Assembly: GCA_021772975.1 (NCBI GenBank)
Contig: JAJFKY010000006.1
Location: forward strand, 1 to 64,000
Length of the DNA: 64,000 nt
Reading direction: 5' to 3'
Origin: Gammaproteobacteria bacterium
Lineage (GTDB): Bacteria; Pseudomonadota; Gammaproteobacteria; Xanthomonadales; Wenzhouxiangellaceae
Part shown: piece by piece, positions 10,907 to 20,015 of the stretch
Position numbering within the stretch: position 1 is the stretch's first letter
How the letters are laid out: every line of letters starts with the position of its first letter
The notes under the pieces: model-generated
Told to the model about the DNA's origin: nothing
The model's database searches: none
What the model saw: only the letters and a program-made list of their open reading frames with translations
Position numbers and translations under genes: made by a program

Positions 10907-11754
10907 TAGCCGGCATGTTGCCGCATGGCCTGCCATATCCGCAAGCCCTGACGGGTTTCACTGACATCATGCACCCGCACGATATCAGCACCGTTGTTTA
11001 CCGCCAGTACGGCTGCCACCACACTGGCAAGCATCCGGTCGCCGGTGTCGGCACCGGTGATCTTGCCCAGCATGGATTTTCTGGATAAACCGGCCAGAAT
11101 AGGTTGGCCGAGTTCGCGCAGTGCGGCCAGATCATCCAGCAGCTTCAGATTGTGTTGCAGGGTTTTACCAAAACCGAAGCCAGGATCAAGCGCGATGCGC
11201 CGGCGATCAATGCCGGCTGCTTCACAGGCCTTCAGACGGGCGGCTAAAAAACCGCCTACCTCTTCCACCACATCGTCGTATTCAGGTTTGAGTTGCATGC
11301 TGACCGGGGTTCCCTGCCTGTGCATCAGGCAGATGCCACAGTCACTGCCGGCCAGCATTTCCAGCGCGCCTTCGGTCTGCAGTGCGTTGACATCATTGAC
11401 CATATGCGCACCAGCGTCTAGCGCGGCCCGCATCACCGCCGGCTTGCTGGTATCAATGGAAAGTATGGCTTGCGGGTGTTGTTTACGCAGATTCCGCAGC
11501 ACTGGAATAACCCGCTCCAACTCTTCGCTGACACTGACCTCAGCGGCGCCCGGCCGGGTTGATTCGCCGCCAATATCAATGATGGTTGCGCCGCTGGCCA
11601 GCATTTCGCTGGCGTGCGTTACCGCAGCGTCCAGGCTGGTCCAGCAACCACCATCAGAAAATGAATCGGGCGTCACATTCAGCACACCCATAATCACCGG
11701 CTGATTCAGATCAAGCCAACGATTACGGCACGCCAGAGCGTTAATACCGCCCAT
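10906..11754 (-). CDS. folP: Dihydropteroate synthase
   Basis: Condenses 6-hydroxymethyl-dihydropterin pyrophosphate with p-aminobenzoate in folate synthesis; this family is the sulfonamide target. At 282 aa it has normal length, with the signature IMGVLNVTPDSFSDGG near the N-terminus, the IDIGGESTRPGA pterin-site motif, the SIDTSKP strand and the DPGFGFGK motif. It begins about 15 bases after the ftsH stop and its own stop overlaps the glmM start, so the three genes are almost certainly one transcript. Confidence 0.97.
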   Translation of the reverse strand: MGGINALACRNRWLDLNQPVIMGVLNVTPDSFSDGGCWTSLDAAVTHASEMLASGATIIDIGGESTRPGAAEVSVSEELERVIPVLRNLRKQHPQAILSIDTSKPAVMRAALDAGAHMVNDVNALQTEGALEMLAGSDCGICLMHRQGTPVSMQLKPEYDDVVEEVGGFLAARLKACEAAGIDRRRIALDPGFGFGKTLQHNLKLLDDLAALRELGQPILAGLSRKSMLGKITGADTGDRMLASVVAAVLAVNNGADIVRVHDVSETRQGLRIWQAMRQHAG

Positions 11755-11769
11755 TCGCGGGTCGAAATA

Positions 11770-13719
11770 TCAGGTTGCCTGCGGACTTTCGTCCAGACCG
11801 CCAATATCCTTATCATGCTCAGCCTGCACCGTGGCGCCGGCCGAGCCATCGTCATTACCGTCTTCAGCCGATGATCCATCCGTCCAGTCATCGGGTGGAT
11901 CGACAGGTTCACGGGCCATCAGCTGATTGATCTGTTTGGCATCAATGGTTTCATACTTCATCAGGGCTTCGGACATGTTGTGCAGGATGTCCTTGCGCTC
12001 GGTCAGAATGTCAGTGGCAGTGGCATAAGCGCTGTCGATCAGCTTGCGCACTTCCAGATCAATCTGACGGGCGGTTTCGTCCGAGACTGATTTGTGCTGG
12101 GTCACCGAACGGCCTAAAAAGACCTCGTCTTCTTCATCGCTGTAGGTCTGCGGACCCAGCTTATCCGACAGTCCCCATTTGGTGACCATACTGCGGGCAA
12201 TTTTGGTCGCCCGTTCGATATCATTGCTGGCGCCGGTGGTGACCTGATCCTTGCCAAAAATCAATTCTTCCGCGATGCGCCCGCCGAACAGACTGCACAG
12301 CTGGCTTTCCAGATGCTGCTTGCTGTGACTGTAGCGGTCTTCCTCGGGTAAAAACATGGTCACACCCAGCGCGCGGCCGCGCGGAATGATGGTGACCTTA
12401 TAGACCGGATCATGTTCCGGCACTATGCGGCCCACGATGGCGTGACCCGACTCATGATAAGCCGTCAGTTTCTTTTCTTTTTCCGACATCACCATGGAAC
12501 GGCGCTCGGCGCCCATCATGATTTTGTCCTTGGCCCGTTCAAAGTGCTCCATATTGACTTCACGCCGGTTACCGCGCGCGGCGAACAACGCCGCCTCGTT
12601 GACCAGGTTGGCCAGATCAGCACCGGAAAAACCGGGCGAGCCACGCGCGATATTACGCGCATTAACATCCTTGGCCAGCGGTACTTTGCGCATATGCACT
12701 TTCAGAATCTGCTCGCGGCCGCGCAGGTCGGGCAATGGCACCACCACCTGGCGATCAAAACGACCGGGCCGCAGCAACGCGGGATCCAGTACATCGGGTC
12801 GGTTGGTTGCCGCGATCACGATCACGCCTTCACCGCCGGCAAAACCATCCATCTCAACCAGTAATTGATTGAGGGTCTGCTCACGCTCATCGTGACCACC
12901 ACCCAGACCGGCACCGCGATGCCGGCCAACCGCGTCGATTTCATCGATAAAGATAATGCAGGGCGCGTTTTTCTTGGCCTGCTCGAACATGTCGCGCACC
13001 CGGGAAGCACCGACACCGACGAACATTTCGACGAAATCAGAACCCGAAATAGAAAAGAACGGCACCTTGGCCTCGCCGGCGATCGCTTTGGCCAGCAGCG
13101 TCTTACCGGTACCGGGCGGGCCCACCATCAGCAGACCACGCGGAATACGTCCGCCCAGCTGGGTGAATTTGCTCGGTTCGCGCAGAAACTCGACCAGTTC
13201 CTCCACTTCGTGCTTGGCTTCATCAGCGCCGGCCACATCCGCAAAAGTAACCTTGACCTGATCCTCGCCCTGCATCAGTTTGGCGCGGCTTTTACCGAAT
13301 GACATGGCGCCACGGCCGCCGCCGCCGCCCTGCATCTGGCGCATGAAATATACCCACAGACCGATCAGCAGCAGAACCGGGAAAGCGCCCAGGAATAGTT
13401 CCAGCAGGACCGAACGGCCCTCCGGCTCTTTACCCACCACATTGACATTGTTTTCCAGCAGGTCTTTGACCAGACCCGGATCATCAATGCCGATGGTCTT
13501 GAAATCCGAGCCATCGCGAAGCTTGCCGGTGATTTCCTTGCTGAGGCCTTTTTCCTCAATCACCACTGATTCCACCTGGTTATTCTGGACCGCATCCACA
13601 AACGCGGAGTATTCCAGTTCCTGGACGCGCTCAGTGCTCTGGGTGTAATGCTGAAACACCGACAGCAATACCACCAGGATAAACGCCCATAAAATCAGAT
13701 TTTTTACCAAATCATTCAA
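11770..13719 (-). CDS. ftsH: ATP-dependent zinc metalloprotease FtsH
   Basis: Membrane-anchored AAA+ protease that degrades misfolded membrane proteins and regulatory substrates such as LpxC in relatives. The 649-aa protein has two transmembrane segments (about 5-22 and 107-126) around a periplasmic domain, Walker A GPPGTGKT (200-207), Walker B IIFIDEID (255-262), the second region of homology around [18 protein letters not shown], and the zinc site HESGH (422-426). A low-complexity tail rich in Asp, Ser and Gly follows. It sits between rlmE and folP as in E. coli. Confidence 0.98.
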   Translation of the reverse strand: MNDLVKNLILWAFILVVLLSVFQHYTQSTERVQELEYSAFVDAVQNNQVESVVIEEKGLSKEITGKLRDGSDFKTIGIDDPGLVKDLLENNVNVVGKEPEGRSVLLELFLGAFPVLLLIGLWVYFMRQMQGGGGGRGAMSFGKSRAKLMQGEDQVKVTFADVAGADEAKHEVEELVEFLREPSKFTQLGGRIPRGLLMVGPPGTGKTLLAKAIAGEAKVPFFSISGSDFVEMFVGVGASRVRDMFEQAKKNAPCIIFIDEIDAVGRHRGAGLGGGHDEREQTLNQLLVEMDGFAGGEGVIVIAATNRPDVLDPALLRPGRFDRQVVVPLPDLRGREQILKVHMRKVPLAKDVNARNIARGSPGFSGADLANLVNEAALFAARGNRREVNMEHFERAKDKIMMGAERRSMVMSEKEKKLTAYHESGHAIVGRIVPEHDPVYKVTIIPRGRALGVTMFLPEEDRYSHSKQHLESQLCSLFGGRIAEELIFGKDQVTTGASNDIERATKIARSMVTKWGLSDKLGPQTYSDEEDEVFLGRSVTQHKSVSDETARQIDLEVRKLIDSAYATATDILTERKDILHNMSEALMKYETIDAKQINQLMAREPVDPPDDWTDGSSAEDGNDDGSAGATVQAEHDKDIGGLDESPQAT

Positions 13720-13820
13720 ATCTTTTGTCCTCTTGCGGAATCAGCGCTGACTGTCATACCAGCATAACGCTTCCATCATAATACAACAGCGCCATAAGTC
13801 ATTGTCCGGCCAGCACCGAT

Positions 13821-14441
13821 TTAACTCCGTTTACCGCGGCCTAACAGATATATCTCTTTACTTCGCGGGCGCGACGCGCGCGGTTTCCGGCTGACCACAC
13901 TGCTAAATTCTCCCCGCGCCAGTTGTAACAGGTTGTCAAAACCCTCGCCCTGAAAAACCTTGCACAGCCAATCGCCTCCGGGGCGCAAATGCTGAACGGC
14001 AAAATCCAGCGCCAGTTCAGCCAGATACATGGCGCGCGGCTGGTCAACCGCTTTCATGCCACTGATATTGGGGGCCATATCGGATAAGACAACGTCTACC
14101 GCCTGGCCGTTCAGCGCCTGCTCAAGCTGCTCCAGCACGTCGGTTTCGCGAAAATCACCCTGCAGGAAAGTCACCCCTGGAATCGCCGGCATCGATAGCA
14201 TATCCAACGCCACCACCTGACCGGCATCGCCTACTCGCTTGCCAGCCACCTGTGACCAGCCGCCGGGGGCCGCGCCCAGATCGACCACAATCGAACCAGG
14301 CTTCAGCAGGCGATCCTTGTCGTCGATTTCAAGCAGCTTGAAGGCCGCGCGCGAACGCCAGCCAGCCACCTGCGCCTGACGCACCCAATGATCATCAAAA
14401 TGTTCCTTCAACCAGGCGCTGCTGCTTTTACTGCGACTCAA
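13821..14441 (-). CDS. rlmE: 23S rRNA 2'-O-ribose U2552 methyltransferase RlmE (FtsJ/RrmJ)
   Basis: SAM-dependent methyltransferase acting on 23S rRNA late in 50S assembly. The Rossmann signature [13 protein letters not shown], the central [10 protein letters not shown] motif and [11 protein letters not shown] match the family, and the KDKE catalytic arrangement is plausible. The start is uncertain: the frame extends to a TTG at 14504, but family proteins begin just before the SRSKSS...WLKEHF segment, so I place the start at the TTG at 14441 (206 aa; E. coli 209). First gene of the ftsH operon, divergent from yhbY. Confidence 0.93.
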   Translation of the reverse strand: MSRSKSSSAWLKEHFDDHWVRQAQVAGWRSRAAFKLLEIDDKDRLLKPGSIVVDLGAAPGGWSQVAGKRVGDAGQVVALDMLSMPAIPGVTFLQGDFRETDVLEQLEQALNGQAVDVVLSDMAPNISGMKAVDQPRAMYLAELALDFAVQHLRPGGDWLCKVFQGEGFDNLLQLARGEFSSVVSRKPRASRPRSKEIYLLGRGKRS

Positions 14442-14626
14442 AACCCACTCACTTGTATCAATACTCAGCCAACTATTGTCCCACACTGCATATGACCAGG
14501 CCAAAGTCTAGCTGCGCCGCGGGCTTATCCGGCGGGTCTCGACTGCACCGCGGTGAGCCTGCTCGACTCACCTGAGGATGTATGCGATATTGTTGCACCA
14601 GGTATGAAACGCCCCATATCAGCCGC

Positions 14627-14929
14627 ATGTCACATTCACTCAGCAAAAATCAACTCAAATATCTGCGCGGACTGTGCCACCCATTGCAACCGGTGGTGAT
14701 GGTCGCTGACAAAGGCTTATCGGAAAACGTCATGCTGGCGATCAGTGAGGCATTGAGCAATCACGAACTGATCAAGATCAGGCTGCGCACCGAGCGCGAG
14801 CAGCGCAACGCTTTCATCACCACCATCAGCACCAGCACGGGCGCTCAGCTGGTGCAGAAGATCGGCCAGGTGGCCTGTTTTTACCTGCCCAACCCGGACG
14901 AACCAAAGCTCGCGCTGCCGGCTGCCTGA
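14627..14929 (+). CDS. yhbY: Ribosome assembly RNA-binding protein YhbY (CRS1/YhbY domain)
   Basis: Small RNA-binding protein of the CRS1-YhbY family, linked to 50S subunit assembly. The sequence LSKNQLKYLRGLCHPLQPVV, then KGLSENV, NHELIKIR and a final FYLPNP strand follow the E. coli YhbY pattern. The frame is open from 14582, but the ATG at 14627 gives 100 aa, close to the family's 97. It is divergent from rlmE as in E. coli; the two genes share a roughly 185-base control region containing a GGTGAG/CTCACC inverted repeat near 14552-14572. Confidence 0.93.
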   Translation: MSHSLSKNQLKYLRGLCHPLQPVVMVADKGLSENVMLAISEALSNHELIKIRLRTEREQRNAFITTISTSTGAQLVQKIGQVACFYLPNPDEPKLALPAA

Positions 14930-14950
14930 ACTCGCGGAATCGGTGATTTT

Positions 14951-15325
14951 ATGCAGCTGACCTGGCAACGCAATCAGCATCCCCACCACATTCTTGCCGC
15001 TGATCAGCGCGGTATCCGGATCGGTGAGCAGTGGTATACCAGCAGCCTGCTGATCAGTCCTTCGCAACTGCTGCCTGACTGGCCGGTTGAGCATCCTGAT
15101 CAACTCAGCCTGGAGAGTCTCCAGCCGGTGTTGTCCAACCCGCCTGAAGTCTTGCTGCTGGGCACCGGTGATCAGCAGATTTTTCCTGATCTGCAACTGC
15201 TGCAGTCACTGCTGCAAGCCGGGATCGGGGTAGAAGTCATGGATTCACTGGCGGCCTGCCGAACCTTCAACGTGCTGTTAAATGAAGAACGCCGGGTTTG
15301 TGCGGCTCTGATCCGCAATAGTTAA
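14951..15325 (+). CDS. Mth938-like domain protein (DUF498 family)
   Basis: A 124-aa protein of the Mth938/NDUFAF3-like superfamily, recognised by the pattern GIRIGEQWYTSSLLISP, then PEVLLLGTGDQQIFP and GIGVEVMDSLAACRTFNVL. Bacterial members have no established reaction; a mitochondrial relative is a complex I assembly factor. It follows yhbY by 21 bases and may be co-transcribed. It converges on nlpD with only about 26 bases between stops, occupying the place where rpoS lies next to nlpD in many gammaproteobacteria. Confidence 0.85.
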   Translation: MQLTWQRNQHPHHILAADQRGIRIGEQWYTSSLLISPSQLLPDWPVEHPDQLSLESLQPVLSNPPEVLLLGTGDQQIFPDLQLLQSLLQAGIGVEVMDSLAACRTFNVLLNEERRVCAALIRNS

Positions 15326-15351
15326 AATAATCAACCTGACGGCTTCCCGGG

Positions 15352-16290
15352 CTAACGCCGAGGCAGATAATCCTGCGGATTCTGCGGCTTGCCCAGCCGC
15401 CTGACCTGAAAATGCAGCTCATCCTGGCCACGTGGCGAACGACCCAACTCAGCGATCTGCTGGCCGGATCTTACCGTCTCGCCTTCTTTCACCAGACGCC
15501 GTCGATTATGCCCGTAGGCACTGAGCAGTTCATCGTTATGTTTAATGATGATCAATTCCGCGTAACCGGTTAAACCCGGGCCGCTGTAAACCACCTCGCC
15601 AGCCGCGGCGGCCAGCACCGGTTGACCCGGACTGCCGCCGATATCCACTCCCTGACGGCTGTTCTCGGCGGCCAGAAAGGTCCGGTTTACCCGCCCTCCG
15701 GCGACCGGCCAGATCCAGTTGATGCCCTGGCTGTTGCGGGTCGCTCCCGCAGCCGCGACGCTGGTGGCCGCAGGTCGCCGGGCGGTGTTGATAGTGCCAG
15801 TTGATCGCGGCGCGGTGGATGCTTGCTCCGAGCTGATTTGAGGCGGCTCCGCGGGCACCGGTTTGGGTTGGCTTGCGGTGGTTTTCAGCGGGCGGGATTG
15901 GCTGGTGCTGGGTTGCCGCAGCGGACGCCCCTGCAGACCTGTTGCCGATTGATCAGCGTAGCTGCTGCTCCGCGGGGTAAAGCCAAGCACTTGTCCGGGA
16001 TAAATGGTGTACGGCGGACCGATGCCGTTCCAGCGCGCCAGATCGCGAAAATCCAGATTGTAACGAAACGCGATGGAATACAGGGTATCACCCTTAAAAA
16101 CGGTATATTGATCCGGTGTTCGGTCCGAGCGGTCGGCGCTAACCCGATCACGCTCGGCTACACTGCGGTCGTGCACCGGCGCAGGCCTAAATGAGCTGTT
16201 GCAGGCCAGCAGCAGCAGACTCAGTAACATCGCGCTGGCCAAGCTCAGCACCCGTTGATAACGCGCTGGTCGGTAACAAACCTGTTTCAT
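15352..16290 (-). CDS. nlpD: NlpD-type LysM/LytM lipoprotein, amidase activator
   Basis: Outer-membrane lipoprotein that in E. coli activates the cell-separation amidase AmiC. The 312-aa form has a signal peptide with lipobox LLAC (Cys30), a LysM peptidoglycan-binding domain (about 60-104), a Pro/Ser/Thr-rich linker and a C-terminal M23/LytM domain (about 205-312). Two zinc-ligand positions of active M23 enzymes are changed: RQGVDIGG where HxGxD is expected, and ELHFQV where HLHFEV is expected. It should therefore be a non-catalytic activator, as in E. coli NlpD. The ATG at 16290 overlaps the yqaA stop as ATGA. A matching AmiC-type amidase is encoded at 45697-47001. Confidence 0.93.
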   Translation of the reverse strand: MKQVCYRPARYQRVLSLASAMLLSLLLLACNSSFRPAPVHDRSVAERDRVSADRSDRTPDQYTVFKGDTLYSIAFRYNLDFRDLARWNGIGPPYTIYPGQVLGFTPRSSSYADQSATGLQGRPLRQPSTSQSRPLKTTASQPKPVPAEPPQISSEQASTAPRSTGTINTARRPAATSVAAAGATRNSQGINWIWPVAGGRVNRTFLAAENSRQGVDIGGSPGQPVLAAAAGEVVYSGPGLTGYAELIIIKHNDELLSAYGHNRRRLVKEGETVRSGQQIAELGRSPRGQDELHFQVRRLGKPQNPQDYLPRR

Positions 16291-16871
16291 CGAAGCAACC
16301 ATATCCCAATCACCAGCAAAACCGCCAGGCCGATAATCAGCCACCCCAGCTTTGACAGAATTGGCCGGATACGTTCCGCCAATTGCTCTCCACCAGCCGC
16401 CAGCAGCGCCGCGAGCAGGAAAAAACGCGCCCCTCGCCCCACCATACTGGCCACTATGAACAGATGCACTGGCAGCAATAACAGACCTGAGGTGATGGTG
16501 AAAATTTTAAACGGAATCGGCGTGAAACCCGCCAGCAGCAGCACCCATACCCCATGCTCGGCAAACAACGTCTGCGCCCGCTGGTAAGCTGCCTGCCAGG
16601 CTGATGCTTCCAGCCATTCCGCCAGCGCGGCACTGCCCCAGTAACCCAGCAGATAACCGATCAGTCCGCCGGCCACGCTGGCCAGCGTGCACCACGCCGC
16701 CAGTCGCCAGATGCGGCGCGGCTGGGCCAGCCCCATCGGGATCAGCATCACGTCCGGCGGCACCGGGAAAAATATGGCTTCACTGGCACTGATGCCCAGT
16801 AGCCAGGCATCCGCCCGCGGGTGGCCCGCCAGCCGTAGCATCCAATCGTAGGTGGACTGCAGCCAGCGCAT
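16287..16871 (-). CDS. YqaA/DedA-like inner-membrane protein (SNARE-associated domain)
   Basis: A 194-aa polytopic membrane protein with the DedA-like region: ASEAIFFPVPPDVMLIPMGL and GFTPIPFKIFTITSG, in which conserved Pro/Phe motifs sit in re-entrant helices. A YqaA-type protein is expected in this locus. DedA relatives act in lipid-carrier or phospholipid handling, but no substrate can be assigned here. Its ATG overlaps the pcm stop by ATGA and its stop overlaps the nlpD start, so surE-pcm-yqaA-nlpD is tightly coupled. Confidence 0.88.
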   Translation of the reverse strand: MRWLQSTYDWMLRLAGHPRADAWLLGISASEAIFFPVPPDVMLIPMGLAQPRRIWRLAAWCTLASVAGGLIGYLLGYWGSAALAEWLEASAWQAAYQRAQTLFAEHGVWVLLLAGFTPIPFKIFTITSGLLLLPVHLFIVASMVGRGARFFLLAALLAAGGEQLAERIRPILSKLGWLIIGLAVLLVIGIWLLR

Positions 16872-17557
16872 CAGCTTAAGCCGTCAAGCAAGGGCACAAA
16901 ACTGACGGCATCCAGTATTTCCGGACTGAATTCATCCTGACGGCGGGTATAGCTGACCAGATACTGGCCGCCCATTCCCAGTTGGTTCAAAAAGGGGCTG
17001 CTTAGACCCATCGCCTTGATACCGCTGGCATTCAGGGGCGCAATCAGACGTGCGCCCTCCGCCAGTTGATTCAGCAGGCCGGCGGGAATGACCGGGCAGG
17101 CCGCGGTCAGAATAATGCCATCGAACGGAGCCTGGGCCGGCCAGCCCTGCTGACCATCGGTATAACGGGTGAATATGTTGTGCATACCCATCTGGTGGAA
17201 ACGCCGCCGTGCGACCCGCAGCAGTGCTTCAATCCTTTCCAGGCTGAACACCCGGTCACACAGCATCGCCAGTACCGCGGCCTGATAACCTGAACCGGTG
17301 CCGACTTCCAACACCTTGTCGAGGCGGGCCTGACCGTTGAGCAGCAATTCGGTCATATACGCAACGATAAAAGGCTGCGAAATGGTCTGACCCAGACCAA
17401 TCGGCAGGGCACTGTCCTCGTAGGCGCGACTGGCCAGCGCTTCATCCACAAACAGATGGCGCGGGGTATTGGCGATGGCCTGCAATACCGCCGGGTTGCT
17501 GATGCCTTTCTGGCTCAGACGCTGCACCAGACGGTCACGGGCTGCCTGCGAGGTCAT
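16871..17557 (-). CDS. pcm: Protein-L-isoaspartate O-methyltransferase
   Basis: Repairs damaged proteins by methylating L-isoaspartyl residues with SAM. The family core is clear: PRHLFVDEAL, GLGQTISQPFIVAYMTELL, and the SAM-binding VLEVGTGSGYQAAVLA. An upstream in-frame ATG at 17608 exists. I prefer the ATG at 17557 (MTSQAARDRL, 228 aa) because it matches the Pseudomonas-type N-terminus and has a GGGG ribosome site about 6 bases before it. Paired with surE as in E. coli. Confidence 0.94.
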   Translation of the reverse strand: MTSQAARDRLVQRLSQKGISNPAVLQAIANTPRHLFVDEALASRAYEDSALPIGLGQTISQPFIVAYMTELLLNGQARLDKVLEVGTGSGYQAAVLAMLCDRVFSLERIEALLRVARRRFHQMGMHNIFTRYTDGQQGWPAQAPFDGIILTAACPVIPAGLLNQLAEGARLIAPLNASGIKAMGLSSPFLNQLGMGGQYLVSYTRRQDEFSPEILDAVSFVPLLDGLS

Positions 17558-17614
17558 TCCGATCCCCCGCTGACGGTCTGTTGCCGGAGCCCGGTTGCTA
17601 TGCTTCATACTGGC

Positions 17615-18382
17615 TCATTGTTCCAGCTTGGCCACCCATTGCGCCACTTGGTCCAGTGCCTGATAGCGAGTCAAATCAACATGAATCGGCGTGATCGAGA
17701 CCTTGCGCTGACGGATGGCATGAAAGTCCGTGCCGGGACCGGCATCCTGTTCTTCACCGGGCGGACCGATCCAGAACAACGGCCGGCCGCGTGGATCGGT
17801 AATCGGAATAACCGCTTCCGCGCGGTGCCGGTGGCCCAGCCGGGTGACCTCAAAGCCGGCGATCTCATCCCAGGGCAGGTCGGGCACATTGATATTTAAA
17901 ATGGTGTCCGCCGGCAGCGGGCTGCTGCGCAGTTTCTGCATCACCATGCAGGCGGCCCGGGCCGCACTGGCGTAATTGGCCTGGCGTGACTGCCGGCACA
18001 GTGACACGGCAATCGCGGGCAAACCCAGAAACCGGCCCTCCATGGCGGCCGCGACAGTACCTGAATAGAGCACATCATCACCCAGATTGGCTTCCGCATT
18101 GATTCCGGAGATCACCATATCCGGCTCATCGTCCAGCAACCCGGTAATGGCCAGGTGCACCGAGTCGGTCGGCGTGCCGTGCACCGCGATCACGTCGTCC
18201 TGACGCCGGCTGAAACGAATCGGCCGTTCCAGGGTCAGTGAGTTACTGGCGCCACTGTGATCACGCACCGGCGCGACCACTGTTACGCGCGCGTGCTCGC
18301 GCAGCGCTGCCGCCAGAATATTGATTCCGGGCGCATCGATGCCATCATCATTACTGACCAGGATATGTATCGGCTTGTTCAA
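17615..18382 (-). CDS. surE: 5'/3'-nucleotidase SurE
   Basis: Metal-dependent nucleoside monophosphate phosphatase and survival protein. The 255-aa product starts with [13 protein letters not shown], carrying the metal-binding Asp-Asp pair, followed by [16 protein letters not shown] and [21 protein letters not shown], all family signatures. The start codon is TTG; a strong GGAGG site about 6 bases upstream and the position of the family N-terminus decide it. First gene of the surE-pcm-yqaA-nlpD run. Confidence 0.96.
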   Translation of the reverse strand: MNKPIHILVSNDDGIDAPGINILAAALREHARVTVVAPVRDHSGASNSLTLERPIRFSRRQDDVIAVHGTPTDSVHLAITGLLDDEPDMVISGINAEANLGDDVLYSGTVAAAMEGRFLGLPAIAVSLCRQSRQANYASAARAACMVMQKLRSSPLPADTILNINVPDLPWDEIAGFEVTRLGHRHRAEAVIPITDPRGRPLFWIGPPGEEQDAGPGTDFHAIRQRKVSITPIHVDLTRYQALDQVAQWVAKLEQ

Positions 18383-18397
18383 CGATTGCCTCCATTA

Positions 18398-18458
18398 AGA
18401 AACCTTTGATTAAGCCTGCCATGCCGGCACGCAGCATCAAATTTAAGCAAAGATTTCT
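18398..18458. repeat. Imperfect inverted repeat between surE and the Smr gene
   Basis: Two 17-base arms (18398-18414 and 18442-18458) are complementary at about 14 of 17 positions and enclose a GC-rich centre with GCCGGC. It lies in the divergent control region of surE and the downstream Smr-domain gene. It could be a folded leader, a decayed mobile element or a binding site; nothing decides between these. Confidence 0.45.
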
Positions 18459-18516
18459 ATGCTTGCATGATACTGGAAAACCCATCACCCTACAGTGGCA
18501 AAATGCGGAGTCAGGC

Positions 18517-19059
18517 ATGGCCTGTGATAACGACAACTACCCAGGTGACGACAGCAAACTGTTTCGCGACAGCATTGGCGAGGTCAGGCCGGTCAGCGAT
18601 GACCGCGATGAATCCCGCCCTTCGCCACCTGCGCCGGTACCGGTCTTCTCGCTTCAGGATGAAGCCATGGTGGTCAGTGAACTGCTGTTATACGGCCCTG
18701 AGCAGATGGAGGTGGAATGCGGTGAAGAACTGCGCTGGCACAAAGACGGGCTGCGGCCGCGGATTATGCGGCGGCTGCGGCAGGGTCGTTACAGTGTCGC
18801 CGATGAGCTGGATTTACATCATATGCGCAGTGACGAGGCACAGCTGGCTATCATCGAATTTGTCAATCAGGCGCGTGACCGGCAATTGACCTGTGTGCGC
18901 ATTATCCACGGCAAGGGCCTGCGCTCCCGGATTCAGCCCAAATTAAAGCAACTGACCGCTAAACTGCTGCGTCGTATGCCGGGCATCCTGGCCTACTGCT
19001 CGGCGCGGCCGGTGGATGGCGGTACCGGTGCGGTGTATGTATTGCTCAGCCGGCGCTAA
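18517..19059 (+). CDS. Smr-domain DNA/RNA-processing protein (SmrA/SmrB-like)
   Basis: A 180-aa protein whose C-terminal half is an Smr domain: DELDLHHMRSDEAQLAIIEF, then VRIIHGKGLRSRIQPKLK and GGTGAVYVLL. The DLHxM and HGKG motifs are the family marks. Smr proteins are nucleases; SmrB cleaves mRNA at collided ribosomes in E. coli, but SmrA versus SmrB cannot be settled here. The frame is open further upstream, but the ATG at 18517 has a GGAG site 6 bases before it, giving a normal length. Divergent from surE. Confidence 0.9.
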   Translation: MACDNDNYPGDDSKLFRDSIGEVRPVSDDRDESRPSPPAPVPVFSLQDEAMVVSELLLYGPEQMEVECGEELRWHKDGLRPRIMRRLRQGRYSVADELDLHHMRSDEAQLAIIEFVNQARDRQLTCVRIIHGKGLRSRIQPKLKQLTAKLLRRMPGILAYCSARPVDGGTGAVYVLLSRR

Positions 19060-19167
19060 TGCCAGCATGTTTCCGCGGCGCCTCAAGGCTCGATTCGGAC
19101 TGTTGCCTCAGCCAGGTGACCGGACGCTGGTCGGGCTGGTCAGATATTCCTGCGACAGGGTCAATAT

Positions 19168-19521
19168 ATGCTCGACTTTTTAGGCCATCCGATCATTCTA
19201 ATGGCGCTGTTATTGACGGGCGTCTGGTACTGGCGTGAAAACCGCCGGATTTACGAATTGACCCTGGTCATAGTGCGGCAGGCCTGTCAGGCACAGGGTG
19301 TGCAGCTGCTGGACGCCACCATCCGGCTGCAGGCCGTGCGCTTGAACGTCAAGCCGGCGTTGAGTATCCGCCGCGAGTATCGTTTCGAGTTCAGTAACGA
19401 TGGCACCCAACGGTTGTTTGGCTGGATTTTTCTGGATGGTGACCGGCCGCGTGATTTAGGCTGGCAGAACGCCACCGGCGAGATGATTTATCAAAGCCTG
19501 GACGATAACGCTCAGTCCTGA
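19168..19521 (+). CDS. DUF3301 domain protein, membrane-anchored
   Basis: A 117-aa protein with a short N-terminal hydrophobic helix (about 5-21, followed by WYWRENRR) and a small beta-rich domain including REYRFEFSNDGTQRLFGWIFL. This matches the uncharacterised gammaproteobacterial DUF3301 family. No function is known. It follows the Smr gene by about 108 bases on the same strand and converges on sspB. Confidence 0.8.
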   Translation: MLDFLGHPIILMALLLTGVWYWRENRRIYELTLVIVRQACQAQGVQLLDATIRLQAVRLNVKPALSIRREYRFEFSNDGTQRLFGWIFLDGDRPRDLGWQNATGEMIYQSLDDNAQS

Positions 19522-19583
19522 CGGGCGCTGAGCGGATAACTCACCCCGGCTGCTATGTGCCGGGACTGAATCGCTGGTGCGGG

Positions 19584-20003
19584 TTATTTAATTACCTGCA
19601 GGTGGGAGCGGTCCTTGGCTGATGATGCGGTTTTAGTGTCTGCCTCTGGCTCATCCGCACCGCTCCGGGCGGTCGCCTCGTCAGCGAACATCATGCCCTG
19701 ACCGTTTTCGCGCGCATAAATCGCAAGAATGGCAAACACCGGCACGAACAGACTTTGCGCAGTGCCATTAAAACGCGCTGAACAAGTCAGATAATCATTG
19801 CCGATATCCAGATTCTGCACCGCCGCCGGATCAACATTCAACACCACCTTGCCGTTGCGGATGGCCGAAACCGGCACCTGAATATTCTCCACTTCGGCAT
19901 TAACCAGAATATGCGGCGTCATGCCATTATCAACTATCCATTCGTGCAGGGCACGCAGCAGATAAGGCCGATTGGGCGACATATCGATGGGCTGATCAAC
20001 CAT
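19584..20003 (-). CDS. sspB: ClpXP protease specificity-enhancing factor SspB
   Basis: Adaptor that binds ssrA-tagged proteins and delivers them to ClpXP. The substrate-binding domain is clear from SPNRPYLLRALHEWIVDN, TPHILV, GKVVLNV and FVPVFAILAIYARENGQGM. A charged flexible tail follows, ending HLQVIK, the likely ClpX-binding module as in E. coli. It starts 12 bases after the sspA stop, preserving the sspAB pair. Confidence 0.96.
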   Translation of the reverse strand: MVDQPIDMSPNRPYLLRALHEWIVDNGMTPHILVNAEVENIQVPVSAIRNGKVVLNVDPAAVQNLDIGNDYLTCSARFNGTAQSLFVPVFAILAIYARENGQGMMFADEATARSGADEPEADTKTASSAKDRSHLQVIK

Positions 20004-20015
20004 GCCGCCAGCTTA

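Noticed and set aside
15352-16290. Calling NlpD an active M23 endopeptidase
   Set aside because: The first His of the HxxxD site and the first His of HxH are replaced, as in non-catalytic NlpD proteins.
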